Source: Bacteroidales bacterium (GTDB taxonomy: Bacteria > Bacteroidota > Bacteroidia > Bacteroidales > UBA932). Taken from it: a stretch of DNA of 56,579 bases. Shown in pieces: positions 41,648 to 50,311 of the stretch; the stretch's first letter is position 1; every line of letters starts with the position of its first letter. The position numbers and the translations under genes were made by a program. The DNA lies in contig JAFYZX010000002.1 of NCBI GenBank assembly GCA_017548505.1, forward strand, positions 1 through 56,579, given 5' to 3'. A model generated the notes under the pieces. The model was given only the letters and a program-made list of their open reading frames with translations. It was not told the DNA's origin and made no database searches.

Positions 41648-42766
41648 ATGAAATTCAACCTGAGAGTTTTTATTGTTCTGCTGGCATTATGCCCGGCGAT
41701 TGCATTGATTTCATCCTGTGGCACTTCCGTCAATGTTCCCCATACGGAAACTGTAACTCAGGTTTACGGCAGCCCGTTTGACGGTGCTCCTCAGATATTT
41801 TCCAGATATCTGCCTTCCTCAGGAATCGCTGAGGATTCAAAGATAAAGTTCCAGACCTCTTCTACCGAAAAGGGCCTGAAAGTGATGAATTACCACTTCG
41901 AGTCTCTGTTTGGCTCTCCCCAGGATATTTCTGTCATAGAGATAAATCCACGGATGTACAGGTTCAATGTGGCTAATCACGTTAAACTTGTCCGGACATC
42001 TGAGATTGCTTCGGAGGCCGGGGCCGTTGCCGCAATGAACGGAACGTTTTACGATATGAAGAAAGGCGGAAGCGTCTGCTATCTCCAGATAGATGGCGTT
42101 GTTGCGGACACTACCAAGGGCAAGGATATGAAAGTAAGGGCAAACGGAGCGGTTGTAATTAAAAAGGGGAAACTTTCCGTGGAGCCTTGGAACGCAGATA
42201 AAGAAAGCATCTACAAAGAGCGCTTTTTGAAAGGATTAAACAGAATCGGCTATCCAGAAGAAACAAGACATTCTGAATCGGTCAATGCAGTTCGTTCCGG
42301 TTATGGTTCTGGAGTCATACGTTCTCAGAAAAATGTTTCCATAATGGCTACCATGCCTCTTTTGATCAAGGATGGATATGCCGTTGAACTGCCTTATTAC
42401 AAAGGCTTTTCAGACAAGCGTCATCCTCGCAGCGTGGTCTTTGAGAAAGATGGCAAGATCTGCCTGATGGTAATTGACGGCCGCAGCAAGGGCAATGCAG
42501 CAGGTATGACTCTGGATGAAGTTCAGCGATACTTGCTTTCCATGGATGGAGGCAAGGGCTGCCAAAACGCTGTGAATCTGGACGGCGGCGGATCCTCCAC
42601 CCTCTGGCTGAAACCTTCATCTGGTGAAAAATACTCTAATGGAGCTATAGCCCCGGAAGCTTCAATACAGGGAACAGGGGTAATTAACCATCCATCCGAT
42701 AACGGCAAGTTTGACCATAAAGGAGAACGCCGAGTCGCCAACTCCATAATCGTTCTCCGCAAGTAG
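41648..42766 (+). CDS. Phosphodiester glycosidase family (NAGPA-like) lipoprotein
   Basis: 372 residues from MKFNLRVFIVLLALCPAIAL, whose ISSC is a lipobox; the earlier ATG (41624) lies inside the previous gene. The NAGPA domain follows: AAMNGTFYDMKKGG near residue 127, GVVADTTKGKDM, RSVVFEKDGKICLMVIDGRS, and NLDGGGSSTLWL near 315. Family members remove covering GlcNAc or act on phosphodiester-linked sugars of the cell envelope. A copy of ATCGCTGAGGA lies at 41825 (codons IAED). Followed by a strong hairpin that also starts the RAYT region. Confidence 0.85.
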   Translation: MKFNLRVFIVLLALCPAIALISSCGTSVNVPHTETVTQVYGSPFDGAPQIFSRYLPSSGIAEDSKIKFQTSSTEKGLKVMNYHFESLFGSPQDISVIEINPRMYRFNVANHVKLVRTSEIASEAGAVAAMNGTFYDMKKGGSVCYLQIDGVVADTTKGKDMKVRANGAVVIKKGKLSVEPWNADKESIYKERFLKGLNRIGYPEETRHSESVNAVRSGYGSGVIRSQKNVSIMATMPLLIKDGYAVELPYYKGFSDKRHPRSVVFEKDGKICLMVIDGRSKGNAAGMTLDEVQRYLLSMDGGKGCQNAVNLDGGGSSTLWLKPSSGEKYSNGAIAPEASIQGTGVINHPSDNGKFDHKGERRVANSIIVLRK

Positions 42767-42800
42767 TAAAAAAGCAGCGGTGCGTGTGTAATGGTAGGTG

Positions 42801-42906
42801 CTGCAACCTAAATCTCAGATTATTAGCTAAATAATAAAAGTCCCTCTCGTGTTTTTCGGGGAGGGACTTTTGATAACTCGCAGATTCTTAGGACTTTGGG
42901 TTGCAG
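42801..42906. repeat. Left REP-like element beside the RAYT gene
   Basis: Outer inverted repeat CTGCAACC (42801-42808) / GGTTGCAG (42899-42906) encloses a hairpin whose arms are AAAAGTCCCTC (42836-42846) and GAGGGACTTTT (42861-42871). The hairpin also works as a terminator for the NAGPA-like gene. Same plan as the element at 43924-44039. Confidence 0.65.
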
Positions 42907-43013
42907 GCGTTTTTCTCTTCAAAAAAACTTTTTAACTTTACGCCCAAAGAATGGATCTAAGCTCTGCTTTAGGTTCGATAATTCTAAGTTTCATCATTTT
43001 AAGAGGGGGCGGT

Positions 43014-43811
43014 ATGAAGGGCTTTCAAATAAATTCTTCCATTAGAAACAATTCCAATACTCGGCGATTAAACGGCTATGGAATTGCCCGGTCTGTTTAT
43101 TCAAGTTATCATATTTATCAGCGAAGTCACGACAAATCTAACATATTCCATTCAGGTAAAGACGCTTTGGTATTCATCTCTATAGTCAAGCTCAAGGCTA
43201 TGAAGTTGGGCGTTGCTGTCTATGCAATATGTTTGATGGATAATCATATTCACATGCTGGTTAAGGTGCGAGACAGGACCGCTTTGCGCAGGTTCGTAAC
43301 TGATTATACTTCCATGTTTGTCAAGGCCTACAACAAGAGATACAACAGGGAAGGTTTATTGTTCTCGTCTCCTTTTGGCAGGGCATACAAGAAAACAGAT
43401 AAATATGTCCGGAATTGCATTTCTTACATTAACAATAATCCGGTGGAAGCGGGCAAGACAAAGAGCATAGAGGAGTATATGTGGAACATGTTCTCTTTCG
43501 GAAGAACAAGCCACCCTCACTCAGAGGCATTGAATATGTCTAAATCAAGGTATTTTATGCGATGTTGTTGCCGAAGCTTGAGGTCAGAATATTCGAGAGG
43601 ACGTTACACGTCTTACGAGCTCTTGGATGAGTTGTTTTCGAGAACTGACAAAAAAGAAACTGAACAACTTCTTGATTATATCCTTGATTTATACAATCCG
43701 GTTGATTACTCTGCGATGTATAGATTGTTCGGAAGTTTTGACAAGGCTGCACTGGCTATGAATTCTTATACAGGATCTGAATATGATATCGCTGAGGATG
43801 ACAGGCTGTAA
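43014..43811 (+). CDS. REP-associated tyrosine transposase-like protein (Y1_Tnp, RAYT)
   Basis: 265 residues from ATG 43014; ATG 42951 (286 residues) adds a non-conserved N-terminus. The HUH pair is in MDNHIHMLVKV (about residue 78) and the Tyr is expected in the helix DYTSMFVKAYNKRYNREG (candidate Tyr about 105-118), followed by LLFSSPFGRAY as in RAYTs. It is a single-strand DNA transposase related to IS200/IS605, here flanked by two similar structured elements at 42801 and 43924, the arrangement of REP-RAYT systems. The C-terminal region (SRTDKKETEQLLDYILDLYN) is family-specific. The gene ends with a copy of ATCGCTGAGGA. Confidence 0.85.
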   Translation: MKGFQINSSIRNNSNTRRLNGYGIARSVYSSYHIYQRSHDKSNIFHSGKDALVFISIVKLKAMKLGVAVYAICLMDNHIHMLVKVRDRTALRRFVTDYTSMFVKAYNKRYNREGLLFSSPFGRAYKKTDKYVRNCISYINNNPVEAGKTKSIEEYMWNMFSFGRTSHPHSEALNMSKSRYFMRCCCRSLRSEYSRGRYTSYELLDELFSRTDKKETEQLLDYILDLYNPVDYSAMYRLFGSFDKAALAMNSYTGSEYDIAEDDRL

Positions 43812-43841
43812 GATATAAGTAAGAGAGCGGTAAGAATGGAA

Positions 43842-43885
43842 TAAGATAGGAGTAAGATAGGAGTAAGATAGGAGTAAGATAGGAG
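43842..43885. repeat. 11-base tandem repeat between RAYT and its right element
   Basis: Four perfect copies of TAAGATAGGAG in a row, with degraded copies (TAAGAATGGAA, TAAGGAAAAGGAG, TAAGAAAGGAA) on both sides from about 43820 to 43918. No coding sequence, and nothing that resembles CRISPR spacers. Confidence 0.85.
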
Positions 43886-43923
43886 TAAGGAAAAGGAGTA
43901 AGAAAGGAATAAGAGAGCAGAAA

Positions 43924-44039
43924 TAGTGCTGCAATGTAAGTTGTTTATTATGAGAGATATATAGAAACTCCCTCTTGCGATTTTCAAAGAGGGGGTTTTA
44001 GTAAGTGATTAAAAATAAGCGATTTAGATTGCAGCACTA
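43924..44039. repeat. Right REP-like element beside the RAYT gene
   Basis: Perfect 12-base outer inverted repeat TAGTGCTGCAAT (43924-43935) / ATTGCAGCACTA (44028-44039) encloses a hairpin AAACTCCCTCTT / AAGAGGGGGTTT (43965-43976 and 43987-43998). Compared with the left element, the hairpin core CCCTCTnGnG..TTTTC..GAGGG is the same and one stem pair differs by C-G to T-A, a compensatory change. Confidence 0.7.
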
Positions 44040-44050
44040 AAATGGAGAAA

Positions 44051-44076
44051 GGCGTGTAGCCAACAGCATACACGCC
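44051..44076 (-). terminator. Terminator of the nusA-infB operon
   Basis: GGCGTGT / ACACGCC with a 12-base loop, flanked by AAA and TT on the right sides, 27 bases past the infB stop on the minus strand. Confidence 0.65.
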
Positions 44077-44102
44077 CTTCCACGTTAGTTCTGAGATCCT
44101 TT

Positions 44103-46811
44103 TTACAAGGTTCTCTTGATTTCCTCGATCTTGTAGGCCTCGATTACGTCGCCTTCCTTGATATCGTTGAAGTTCTCGATACCAAGACCGCAGTCGTAGC
44201 CGGAAGCAACTTCCTTGACGTCGTCCTTGCCTCTCTTCAGGGAAGCCAGAACACCTTCCTTGATAACGATACCGTCTCGGATGACCCTGATCTTGGCGGT
44301 TCTTGTGATCTTGCCTTCCTTGACCATACAGCCGGCGATTGTACCGACCTTGGAGATCTTGAAGGTCTGCCTTACTTCCAGAGTTGAGGTGACAACCTCT
44401 TTCTCCACAGGGGCAAGCATACCCTCGATACCGCTCTTGACCTCGTTGATTGCATCGTAGATGACTGAGTAGAGGCGGATTTCGATTTCCTCCTTCTCGG
44501 CCATCTTCCTGGCGTTCATACTTGGGCGAACCTGGAAGCCGATGATGATAGCCTCGGAAGCCTCTGCCAGCAGAACGTCGCTCTCGGAGATTTCTCCAAC
44601 GGCCTTGTGGATGACATTCACCCTTACCTCTTCGGTAGAGAGTTTGATCAGGGAATCGGACAGAGCCTCGATAGATCCGTCCACGTCTCCCTTGACGATG
44701 ATGTTGAGTTCCTTGAAGTTGCCGATGGCGATTCTTCTTCCGAGCTCTTCCAGGGTGATGTGCTTCTGGGTTCTCAGGCCCTGGATTCTAAGAAGCTGCT
44801 CACGCTTGTTGGCGATTTCCCTTGCATCCCTTTCGTTATCGAAGATGTTGAAGGTATCGCCAGCCTGAGGAGCACCGTTCAGGCCGAGAACGGAAACAGG
44901 AACGGACGGGCCGGCTTCCTTGATCTTTTGTCCTCTTTCGTTGAACATAGCCTTAACCTTACCGGTATACATACCTGAGAGCATGATGTCTCCGGTGTGG
45001 AGAGTTCCGCCCTGGACCAGAAGGGTTGCAAGATAGCCTCTACCCTTGTCCAGAGAGGACTCGATAACTGTTCCTACGGCTTTCTTATGAGGATTTGCCT
45101 TGAGGTCAAGCATATCGGCCTCAAGCAGAACCTTGTCCAGAAGGTCGGAAACACCGATTCCCTTCTTAGCGGATATTTCCTGGCACTGGTACTTGCCGCC
45201 CCAGTCCTCAACCAGGATGTTCATCTGGGAGAGCTGTTCGCGGATCTTGTCCGGCATAGCGCCCGGCTTGTCTATCTTGTTGATGGCGAAAATCATCGGA
45301 ACGCCGGCAGCCTGGGCGTGGTTGATGGCCTCGATTGTCTGAGGCATCACTGCGTCGTCTGCGGCAACGATGATAATCGCAAGGTCAGTCATCTTGGCAC
45401 CACGGGCACGCATAGCGGTAAACGCTTCGTGGCCAGGGGTATCCAGGAAGGTGATTCTCCTTCCGTTAGGAAGCTTCACGTTGTAGGCGCCGATGTGCTG
45501 GGTAATTCCACCGGCCTCACCGGCAATCACGTTGGACTGGCGGATGTAGTCCAGCAGGGATGTCTTACCGTGGTCCACGTGACCCATCACGGTAACGATA
45601 GGGGCCCTTGGCTCCATATCCTCCGGCTTGTCCTCCTCAGTTTCCTCCTTGATTGCTTCCTGGATTTCAGCGGAAACGAACTCGATCTTGTAACCGAAAT
45701 CTTCGGCTACGAGAGTAAGTGCATCGGCATCCAGTCTCTGGTTGATGGAAACCATAAGACCGAGGTTCATGCAGGCGCTGATAACCTTGGTTACAGGCTG
45801 GTCTATCATCACGGCCAGATCGTTGACCGTAACAAACTCGGTGACCTTGAGGATGTTGCTCTCCAGGCCTCTGCGCTGGATCTCCTCCTCTCTCTTTTCC
45901 TCCGCGATTTCTCTCTTTTCCCTTCTGTACTTGGAGCCCTTGGTCTTGCCCTTGCCCTCTACCATTCTCTGGTAGGTTTCCTTTATCTGCTTCTGTACCT
46001 CGTCCTCATCTACCTCGTTGCGGATTGGCTTGAATCCCTTCTTGCCTTTCTTGTCCTTTGCCTTCTTGGCTGCCTCGCGGTTCTGGTTGGTTTCCTTGGT
46101 GATGTCCACCTTCTCCTTTGTGTTCTTCTTGATTCTCTCTCTCTTTCCGCCGCTCTTCTTCTTAGGGGTCTCAAACTTGGAAAGGTCTATCCTCTGGCCT
46201 GTATCCTTAGGACCCTGGAGCTGCTCCACCTTAGTCTCGATGAAGTTGCTTGGAGTCTCCTCTTTCTTCTGAGGCTCAGCCGGTTTCTCAACAGGTTCGG
46301 CAGGTTTTTCCACTTTTGGCTCGGCGACAGGCTTTTCCTCCTTCTTGACTTCCTCTTTCTTCTTGGCAGCAGCCTTTGGAGCCTTCTCCTCCTTCTTCTT
46401 CTCCGGAGCCTTTTCCTCAGCGGCCGGTTTAGGGGCTTCTTCTTTCTTAGGCTCTGCCTTTTCCTTCTTGCCGGAAATCTTGTCGAGGTCAATCTTGCCT
46501 ACGATAGTCGGTGCCTTAGGAGTTTCCACGGCAGTTTCTATGAAGTTGTCCTTAGGCTTTTCTTCCTTTTCCAGCTGGTATGTCTTCTTGTCGCTCTCGG
46601 AAATCCTCAGCGATCCTGCTATCTTCTTTGCGTCTTCCTTCACCTGCTGCTGCCCAAGGAATTCCTTCTGCACCAGGGCGAGGGTTTCCTCATCGAGCTT
46701 CGCATTAGGATTGGCCTCCACACTCTTTCCTTTCTTTTCAAGGAAATTGATGAGGGTGCTCATTCCTATGTTGTAGTCTTTGAGGACTTTACTAATTCTC
46801 ATTCCTGCCAT
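44103..46811 (-). CDS. infB: Translation initiation factor IF-2
   Basis: 902 residues; GTPase that brings fMet-tRNA to the ribosome. The start is [20 protein letters not shown], with the IF2_N helix bundle, then about 270 residues of Lys/Glu/Pro/Ala-rich linker. The G domain has [15 protein letters not shown] (G1), [15 protein letters not shown] (G3), NKIDKPGA (G4); domains II, III and IV follow to ...[12 protein letters not shown]. The Lys/Glu-rich linker makes long antisense frames that are not genes. 26 bases after nusA, with the terminator downstream. A copy of ATCGCTGAGGA lies near residue 67 (in codons GSLRI, not IAEE). Confidence 0.97.
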   Translation of the reverse strand: MAGMRISKVLKDYNIGMSTLINFLEKKGKSVEANPNAKLDEETLALVQKEFLGQQQVKEDAKKIAGSLRISESDKKTYQLEKEEKPKDNFIETAVETPKAPTIVGKIDLDKISGKKEKAEPKKEEAPKPAAEEKAPEKKKEEKAPKAAAKKKEEVKKEEKPVAEPKVEKPAEPVEKPAEPQKKEETPSNFIETKVEQLQGPKDTGQRIDLSKFETPKKKSGGKRERIKKNTKEKVDITKETNQNREAAKKAKDKKGKKGFKPIRNEVDEDEVQKQIKETYQRMVEGKGKTKGSKYRREKREIAEEKREEEIQRRGLESNILKVTEFVTVNDLAVMIDQPVTKVISACMNLGLMVSINQRLDADALTLVAEDFGYKIEFVSAEIQEAIKEETEEDKPEDMEPRAPIVTVMGHVDHGKTSLLDYIRQSNVIAGEAGGITQHIGAYNVKLPNGRRITFLDTPGHEAFTAMRARGAKMTDLAIIIVAADDAVMPQTIEAINHAQAAGVPMIFAINKIDKPGAMPDKIREQLSQMNILVEDWGGKYQCQEISAKKGIGVSDLLDKVLLEADMLDLKANPHKKAVGTVIESSLDKGRGYLATLLVQGGTLHTGDIMLSGMYTGKVKAMFNERGQKIKEAGPSVPVSVLGLNGAPQAGDTFNIFDNERDAREIANKREQLLRIQGLRTQKHITLEELGRRIAIGNFKELNIIVKGDVDGSIEALSDSLIKLSTEEVRVNVIHKAVGEISESDVLLAEASEAIIIGFQVRPSMNARKMAEKEEIEIRLYSVIYDAINEVKSGIEGMLAPVEKEVVTSTLEVRQTFKISKVGTIAGCMVKEGKITRTAKIRVIRDGIVIKEGVLASLKRGKDDVKEVASGYDCGLGIENFNDIKEGDVIEAYKIEEIKRTL

Positions 46812-46837
46812 TTACTGTCTCCTTTTTTCTTTAAAAA

Positions 46838-48091
46838 TTATTCTTCCATCGGATCTTCGAACTCAGCCTGGAGTATCTTCTTGACTTCCTCCACGGTCTC
46901 GAGGTCAAGGTCTGCCCTTTCCATAATGTCCTCGTTGCTCATGCGGAGAACGTCCTTGGCGGTGTCGAAGCCAACCTTGCGGAGAGCGTCGATTACCCAC
47001 TGGTCGATCTCGTCGTTGAATGAGCTCAGGAGAACGTCGTCGTCATCGGCACCCTGGACATCCCTGAAGATTTCGATGTCCATTCCGATCATAAGCTCAG
47101 CCAGGCGGATGTTGCTTCCGTTCTTGCCAACTGCCAGGGAAACCTGGGATGAATCCATAGTGATGAGCGCCTTGTTTTCCTCCTCGTTGATCTTAATAGT
47201 GGAGATCTTTGCAGGGGAGAGGGCTCTCTGGATGAGGAGCTGGGTGTTTGTGGTCCAGCTGATTACGTCGATGCTCTCGTTACGGAGTTCGCGGACGATA
47301 CCGTGGATACGGCTACCCTTTACTCCAACGCATGCTCCTACAGGATCGATACGGTCGTCGTATGACTCGACAGCAACCTTTGCTCTGTCGCCCGGTATGC
47401 GGACAATCTTCTTGATGGTAATCAGTCCGTCGAAAATCTCAGGAACTTCCTGCTCGAACAGTCTCTCCAGGAACACGCTGGCGGTTCTGGAAAGGATGAT
47501 GCTCGGGTTGTTGTTCTTCATCTCGACCTTTGCAACCACAGCCTTGACTGAATCTCCCTTGCGGAAGAAGTCAGACGGAATCTGCTCGCTCTTAGGCAGA
47601 ACAAGCTCGTTGTCAGCGTCATCGCGAACCAGGACTTCCTTCTTCCAAACCTGGTAAACTTCACCGACTACAACCTCACCGATCTTGTCCTTGTAGTAGT
47701 TGAACAGATTGGCTTTGTCGATATCCATAATCCTTCCGGAAAGGTTCTGGCGGAGGTTCAGCACTGCCCTTCTTCCAAAGGAAGCCAGAGGAATTTCCTC
47801 TGTGTAATCCTCACCGATTTCGAAGTCGTTGTCAGGTTCCTTTTCGTCAACCTCTGCCTTGGAGATTTCCAGCATAGGATCCTCAACCTCCTCGACGATG
47901 GTGCGGTTGCGCCAGATCTGGAGGTCTCCCTTGTCGATGTTGATGATGATGTCGAAATTGTCAGCCGTTCCGTAAGTCTTGGCCAGCTGTGTGCGGAAGA
48001 TGTCTTCCAGCACGCTCATCAGGGTTGCCCTGTCGATTCCTTTGCCCTCTTTGAACTCAGCAAAGAATTGGGCTAAATTTAATCCTTCCAT
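46838..48091 (-). CDS. nusA: Transcription termination/antitermination factor NusA
   Basis: 417 residues from MEGLNLAQFFAEFKEGKGID. The NusA N-terminal domain (about 1-125), S1 (KIGEVVVGEVYQVWKKEVLV), and two KH domains (GACVGVKGSRIHGIVREL, VSLAVGKNGSNIRLAELMIG) are in order; the short C-terminus is acidic (QADEFEDPMEE-like). The frame is open upstream to 48724, but that part is antisense to lpxD. rimP, usually upstream of nusA, is not in the 216 bases between nusA and lpxD. Operon with infB. Confidence 0.95.
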   Translation of the reverse strand: MEGLNLAQFFAEFKEGKGIDRATLMSVLEDIFRTQLAKTYGTADNFDIIINIDKGDLQIWRNRTIVEEVEDPMLEISKAEVDEKEPDNDFEIGEDYTEEIPLASFGRRAVLNLRQNLSGRIMDIDKANLFNYYKDKIGEVVVGEVYQVWKKEVLVRDDADNELVLPKSEQIPSDFFRKGDSVKAVVAKVEMKNNNPSIILSRTASVFLERLFEQEVPEIFDGLITIKKIVRIPGDRAKVAVESYDDRIDPVGACVGVKGSRIHGIVRELRNESIDVISWTTNTQLLIQRALSPAKISTIKINEEENKALITMDSSQVSLAVGKNGSNIRLAELMIGMDIEIFRDVQGADDDDVLLSSFNDEIDQWVIDALRKVGFDTAKDVLRMSNEDIMERADLDLETVEEVKKILQAEFEDPMEE

Positions 48092-48193
48092 GATATTTTG
48101 TATTTTATATTTTTTCTGTTTATCCCTCGGCGATGCATATAACCGGACACCTTGTTCTCCGTACATCTGCCTGGCGTTCACTGCAATAAAGAA

Positions 48194-48211
48194 GGGAACC
48201 GCTTGGTTCCC
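48194..48211 (-). promoter_or_regulatory. Hairpin in the nusA leader (possible attenuator)
   Basis: Perfect stem GGGAACC / GGTTCCC with a four-base loop, about 20-36 bases after the predicted start of transcription on the minus strand, followed by TTCTTTATT. It could act as a weak attenuator or as a binding site for NusA itself; the leader is about 140 bases. Evidence is structural only. Confidence 0.4.
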
Positions 48212-48236
48212 TGTCTCACTTGCCTTTTCTGGAGTG

Positions 48237-48268
48237 CAAAAGTATGTATTTTCGGCCAGAATACCAAA
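48237..48268 (-). promoter_or_regulatory. Promoter of nusA-infB
   Basis: Minus strand TTTG at 48268-48265, 20 bases, TACTTTTG at 48244-48237: full -33/-7 match. Confidence 0.75.
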
Positions 48269-48276
48269 AAATTGAG

Positions 48277-48284
48277 TATATTTG
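48277..48284 (+). promoter_or_regulatory. Promoter -7 box of lpxD
   Basis: TATATTTG, exact consensus, 23 bases before the lpxD ATG; back to back with the nusA promoter, whose -33 box is only nine bases away. Confidence 0.6.
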
Positions 48285-48307
48285 AAAATTATTAGACATA
48301 ATGTGTT

Positions 48308-49312
48308 ATGGAAGTTACAGCGGAAAGAATCGCACAGCATCTTAAGGGAGAAATCATCGGCGATCCCAACGTGAAGGTCAGAATGGTAGCCAAGATTGAG
48401 CATGGCAAACCTAATGAGGTATGTATCCTTCACAACGACAAGTACAAGGAATATCTTCTTACATCCAATGCCGGAATAGTCATTGTCAGCCGCCATCTGG
48501 TTCCTGAGCAGAAGGTGAAGCCTACCCTGATTGTGATGGAGGATGCCCATCCTGCTTTCGCTTCCCTGCTGGAGCTTCTGAACACAATCAAGAAGAGCCA
48601 GAAGAAGGGCCACAGCCTGCTGTCCTACAGGGCCTGGTCCAGCAAGATCGGCAAGAAAGTCTATATTGGAAAGTTCAGCTACATAGGTTCCAAGACCGTT
48701 GTTGGCAACGGATGCCAGATTCATCCTCAGGTCTATATTGGAAACAATGTGAAGATCGGGGAGAATTGCATCTTATATCCTGGTGTAAAAATCTATGACG
48801 ACTGCAAGATTGGAAACAACTGCATACTTCACGCGAATGTGGTGATAGGATCTGACGGTTTCGGATTTGCCCCGGTAGAGGACGGAAGCTACAAGAAGAT
48901 TCCACAGACCGGAAACGTTATTCTGGAGGATGATGTGGAGATCGGTTCCAACACAGTTGTGGACCGTGCGGCAATGGAATCCACGATTATCCGCAAGGGT
49001 GTCAAGCTGGATAACCTCATTCAGATTGCCCATAATGTGGAAATCGGTGAGAATACGGTGATTGCAGCCCAGAGCGGCGTTGCCGGAAGCACAAGGATCG
49101 GAAAGAACTGCCAACTGGGCGGGCAGGTTGGAGTAGTGGGTCACATAACGGTTGGAGACGGAACCATAGTTAATGCCCAAAGCGGAATCCAGGGATCCGT
49201 CAAGAGCGAGCTCGGCCAGAAGGGACTTATGGGTAGCCCTGCAATTCTGATGAGCCAGTACCTGAGATGCTACGCCAAGTTCCGCCATCTGGCAGACCCG
49301 GAGAAGAAATAA
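48308..49312 (+). CDS. lpxD: UDP-3-O-(3-hydroxyacyl)glucosamine N-acyltransferase
   Basis: 334 residues. Adds the second acyl chain in lipid A synthesis. N-terminal uridine-binding domain, then about 25 left-handed beta-helix hexapeptides ([27 protein letters not shown], ...), with the catalytic His in [14 protein letters not shown] near residue 240. The C-terminal helix ([17 protein letters not shown]) is normal. Starts 23 bases after a TATATTTG box. First gene of the lipid A cluster. Confidence 0.95.
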   Translation: MEVTAERIAQHLKGEIIGDPNVKVRMVAKIEHGKPNEVCILHNDKYKEYLLTSNAGIVIVSRHLVPEQKVKPTLIVMEDAHPAFASLLELLNTIKKSQKKGHSLLSYRAWSSKIGKKVYIGKFSYIGSKTVVGNGCQIHPQVYIGNNVKIGENCILYPGVKIYDDCKIGNNCILHANVVIGSDGFGFAPVEDGSYKKIPQTGNVILEDDVEIGSNTVVDRAAMESTIIRKGVKLDNLIQIAHNVEIGENTVIAAQSGVAGSTRIGKNCQLGGQVGVVGHITVGDGTIVNAQSGIQGSVKSELGQKGLMGSPAILMSQYLRCYAKFRHLADPEKK

Positions 49313-49318
49313 TTTTCG

Positions 49319-49326
49319 TACATTTG
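49319..49326 (+). promoter_or_regulatory. Internal promoter -7 box of lpxC
   Basis: TACATTTG, exact consensus, 24 bases before ATG 49351 and just after the lpxD stop. No good -33 box; its strength is uncertain. Confidence 0.45.
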
Positions 49327-49350
49327 TCAAATACCAAAACCAAAGCCTAT

Positions 49351-50292
49351 ATGTACACAAACCAGCATACTCTCAAAGGCAGATATGAGTTCGAGGGAAA
49401 GGGTCTTCACACCGGAAAGAAAGTTCACATGATGGTGGAGCCGGCCCCGAAGAACTTCGGAATCCAGTTCAAACGTTCTGATTTGGGAGAAAGCGCTCCA
49501 CTGGTGGAAGCCTGCGTAGATTACGTAAGCGCTACTGCCCGTGGCACTACACTTGACAAACAGGGAGTTACGGTTCTTACACTCGAGCATCTGATGGGTG
49601 CGCTCTATGGAATGCACATAGACAACGCCCTTATCACCCTGGACGCTCCGGAAGTTCCGATACTGGACGGTAGCGCCAAGCCATACGCAGACGCATTCTC
49701 GAAAGACGGGCTCCAGGAGCAGAACGCTCCGAGGAAATATCTGGTGCTGGACCGCAAGGTGGTCTGCCGTAACGAGAAAGGAAGCGAGATGGTAGTCCTG
49801 CCGGATGATCATTTCTCCATAGACGTGATGATAGACTACAACTCCAAGGTGGTTGGCTGCCAGTACGCAAGATATGAGGCAGATACAGATTTTGTCAAGG
49901 AGATTGCCCCTTGCCGTACGTTTGTTTTCCTTCACGAGCTCGAGCCCCTTTTCAAGTACAATCTGATCAAAGGCGGAGACCTGGACAATGCGCTTGTAAT
50001 CGTTGAGAATCCTGTTCCGCAGGAGGAACTGGACCGCCTGGCCGGCATATTCAACGTGAAGAGGCTGGAAAGGGTTCCTGAAGGATATCTTTCACATACA
50101 TCGCTAAGATTCTCCAACGAGTGCGCAAGGCACAAATTGCTGGATGTGCTCGGCGATTTCTCTCTGGTGGGCTATCCTATCAAGGGAAAGGTAATTGCCT
50201 ACAAGAGCGGTCACTCCATCAATTCCACGATTGCGCGTGAACTCCGCACCCTGGCACTCAAGCAGTTCCGCCGCCGCTGGAACGAACAGTAG
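49351..50292 (+). CDS. lpxC: UDP-3-O-acyl-N-acetylglucosamine deacetylase
   Basis: 313 residues; zinc deacetylase that commits the cell to lipid A synthesis. ATG 49351 (MYTNQHTLKGRYEFEGKGLH) is preferred; the frame from 49267 lies in the lpxD gene. Key residues: LEHLMGALYGMHIDNALI (zinc His), LDAPEVPILDGSAKPYADAF, KGGDLDNALVI, HKLLDVLGDFSLVG (second zinc pair), and SGHSIN (catalytic His). In many Bacteroidota lpxC is fused to fabZ; here it stops at TAG (50290) and fabZ starts 19 bases on in another frame. Confidence 0.95.
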   Translation: MYTNQHTLKGRYEFEGKGLHTGKKVHMMVEPAPKNFGIQFKRSDLGESAPLVEACVDYVSATARGTTLDKQGVTVLTLEHLMGALYGMHIDNALITLDAPEVPILDGSAKPYADAFSKDGLQEQNAPRKYLVLDRKVVCRNEKGSEMVVLPDDHFSIDVMIDYNSKVVGCQYARYEADTDFVKEIAPCRTFVFLHELEPLFKYNLIKGGDLDNALVIVENPVPQEELDRLAGIFNVKRLERVPEGYLSHTSLRFSNECARHKLLDVLGDFSLVGYPIKGKVIAYKSGHSINSTIARELRTLALKQFRRRWNEQ

Positions 50293-50311
50293 AAACTTAA
50301 AATTGAACAAA

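Noticed and set aside
43820-43920. A CRISPR array
   Set aside because: Period is 11 bases with no spacers and no cas genes nearby; it is a simple tandem repeat.
44997-47657. An 886-codon open frame on the plus strand opposite infB and nusA
   Set aside because: It is antisense to two clear genes; it translates the Lys/Glu-rich linker into Leu/Phe-rich nonsense and has no recognisable domain.
48092-48724. A longer NusA starting up to 48724
   Set aside because: The upstream part is antisense to lpxD and lies before the nusA promoter; only the stretch from 48091 is homologous. A short extension from an ATG in the leader cannot be excluded.
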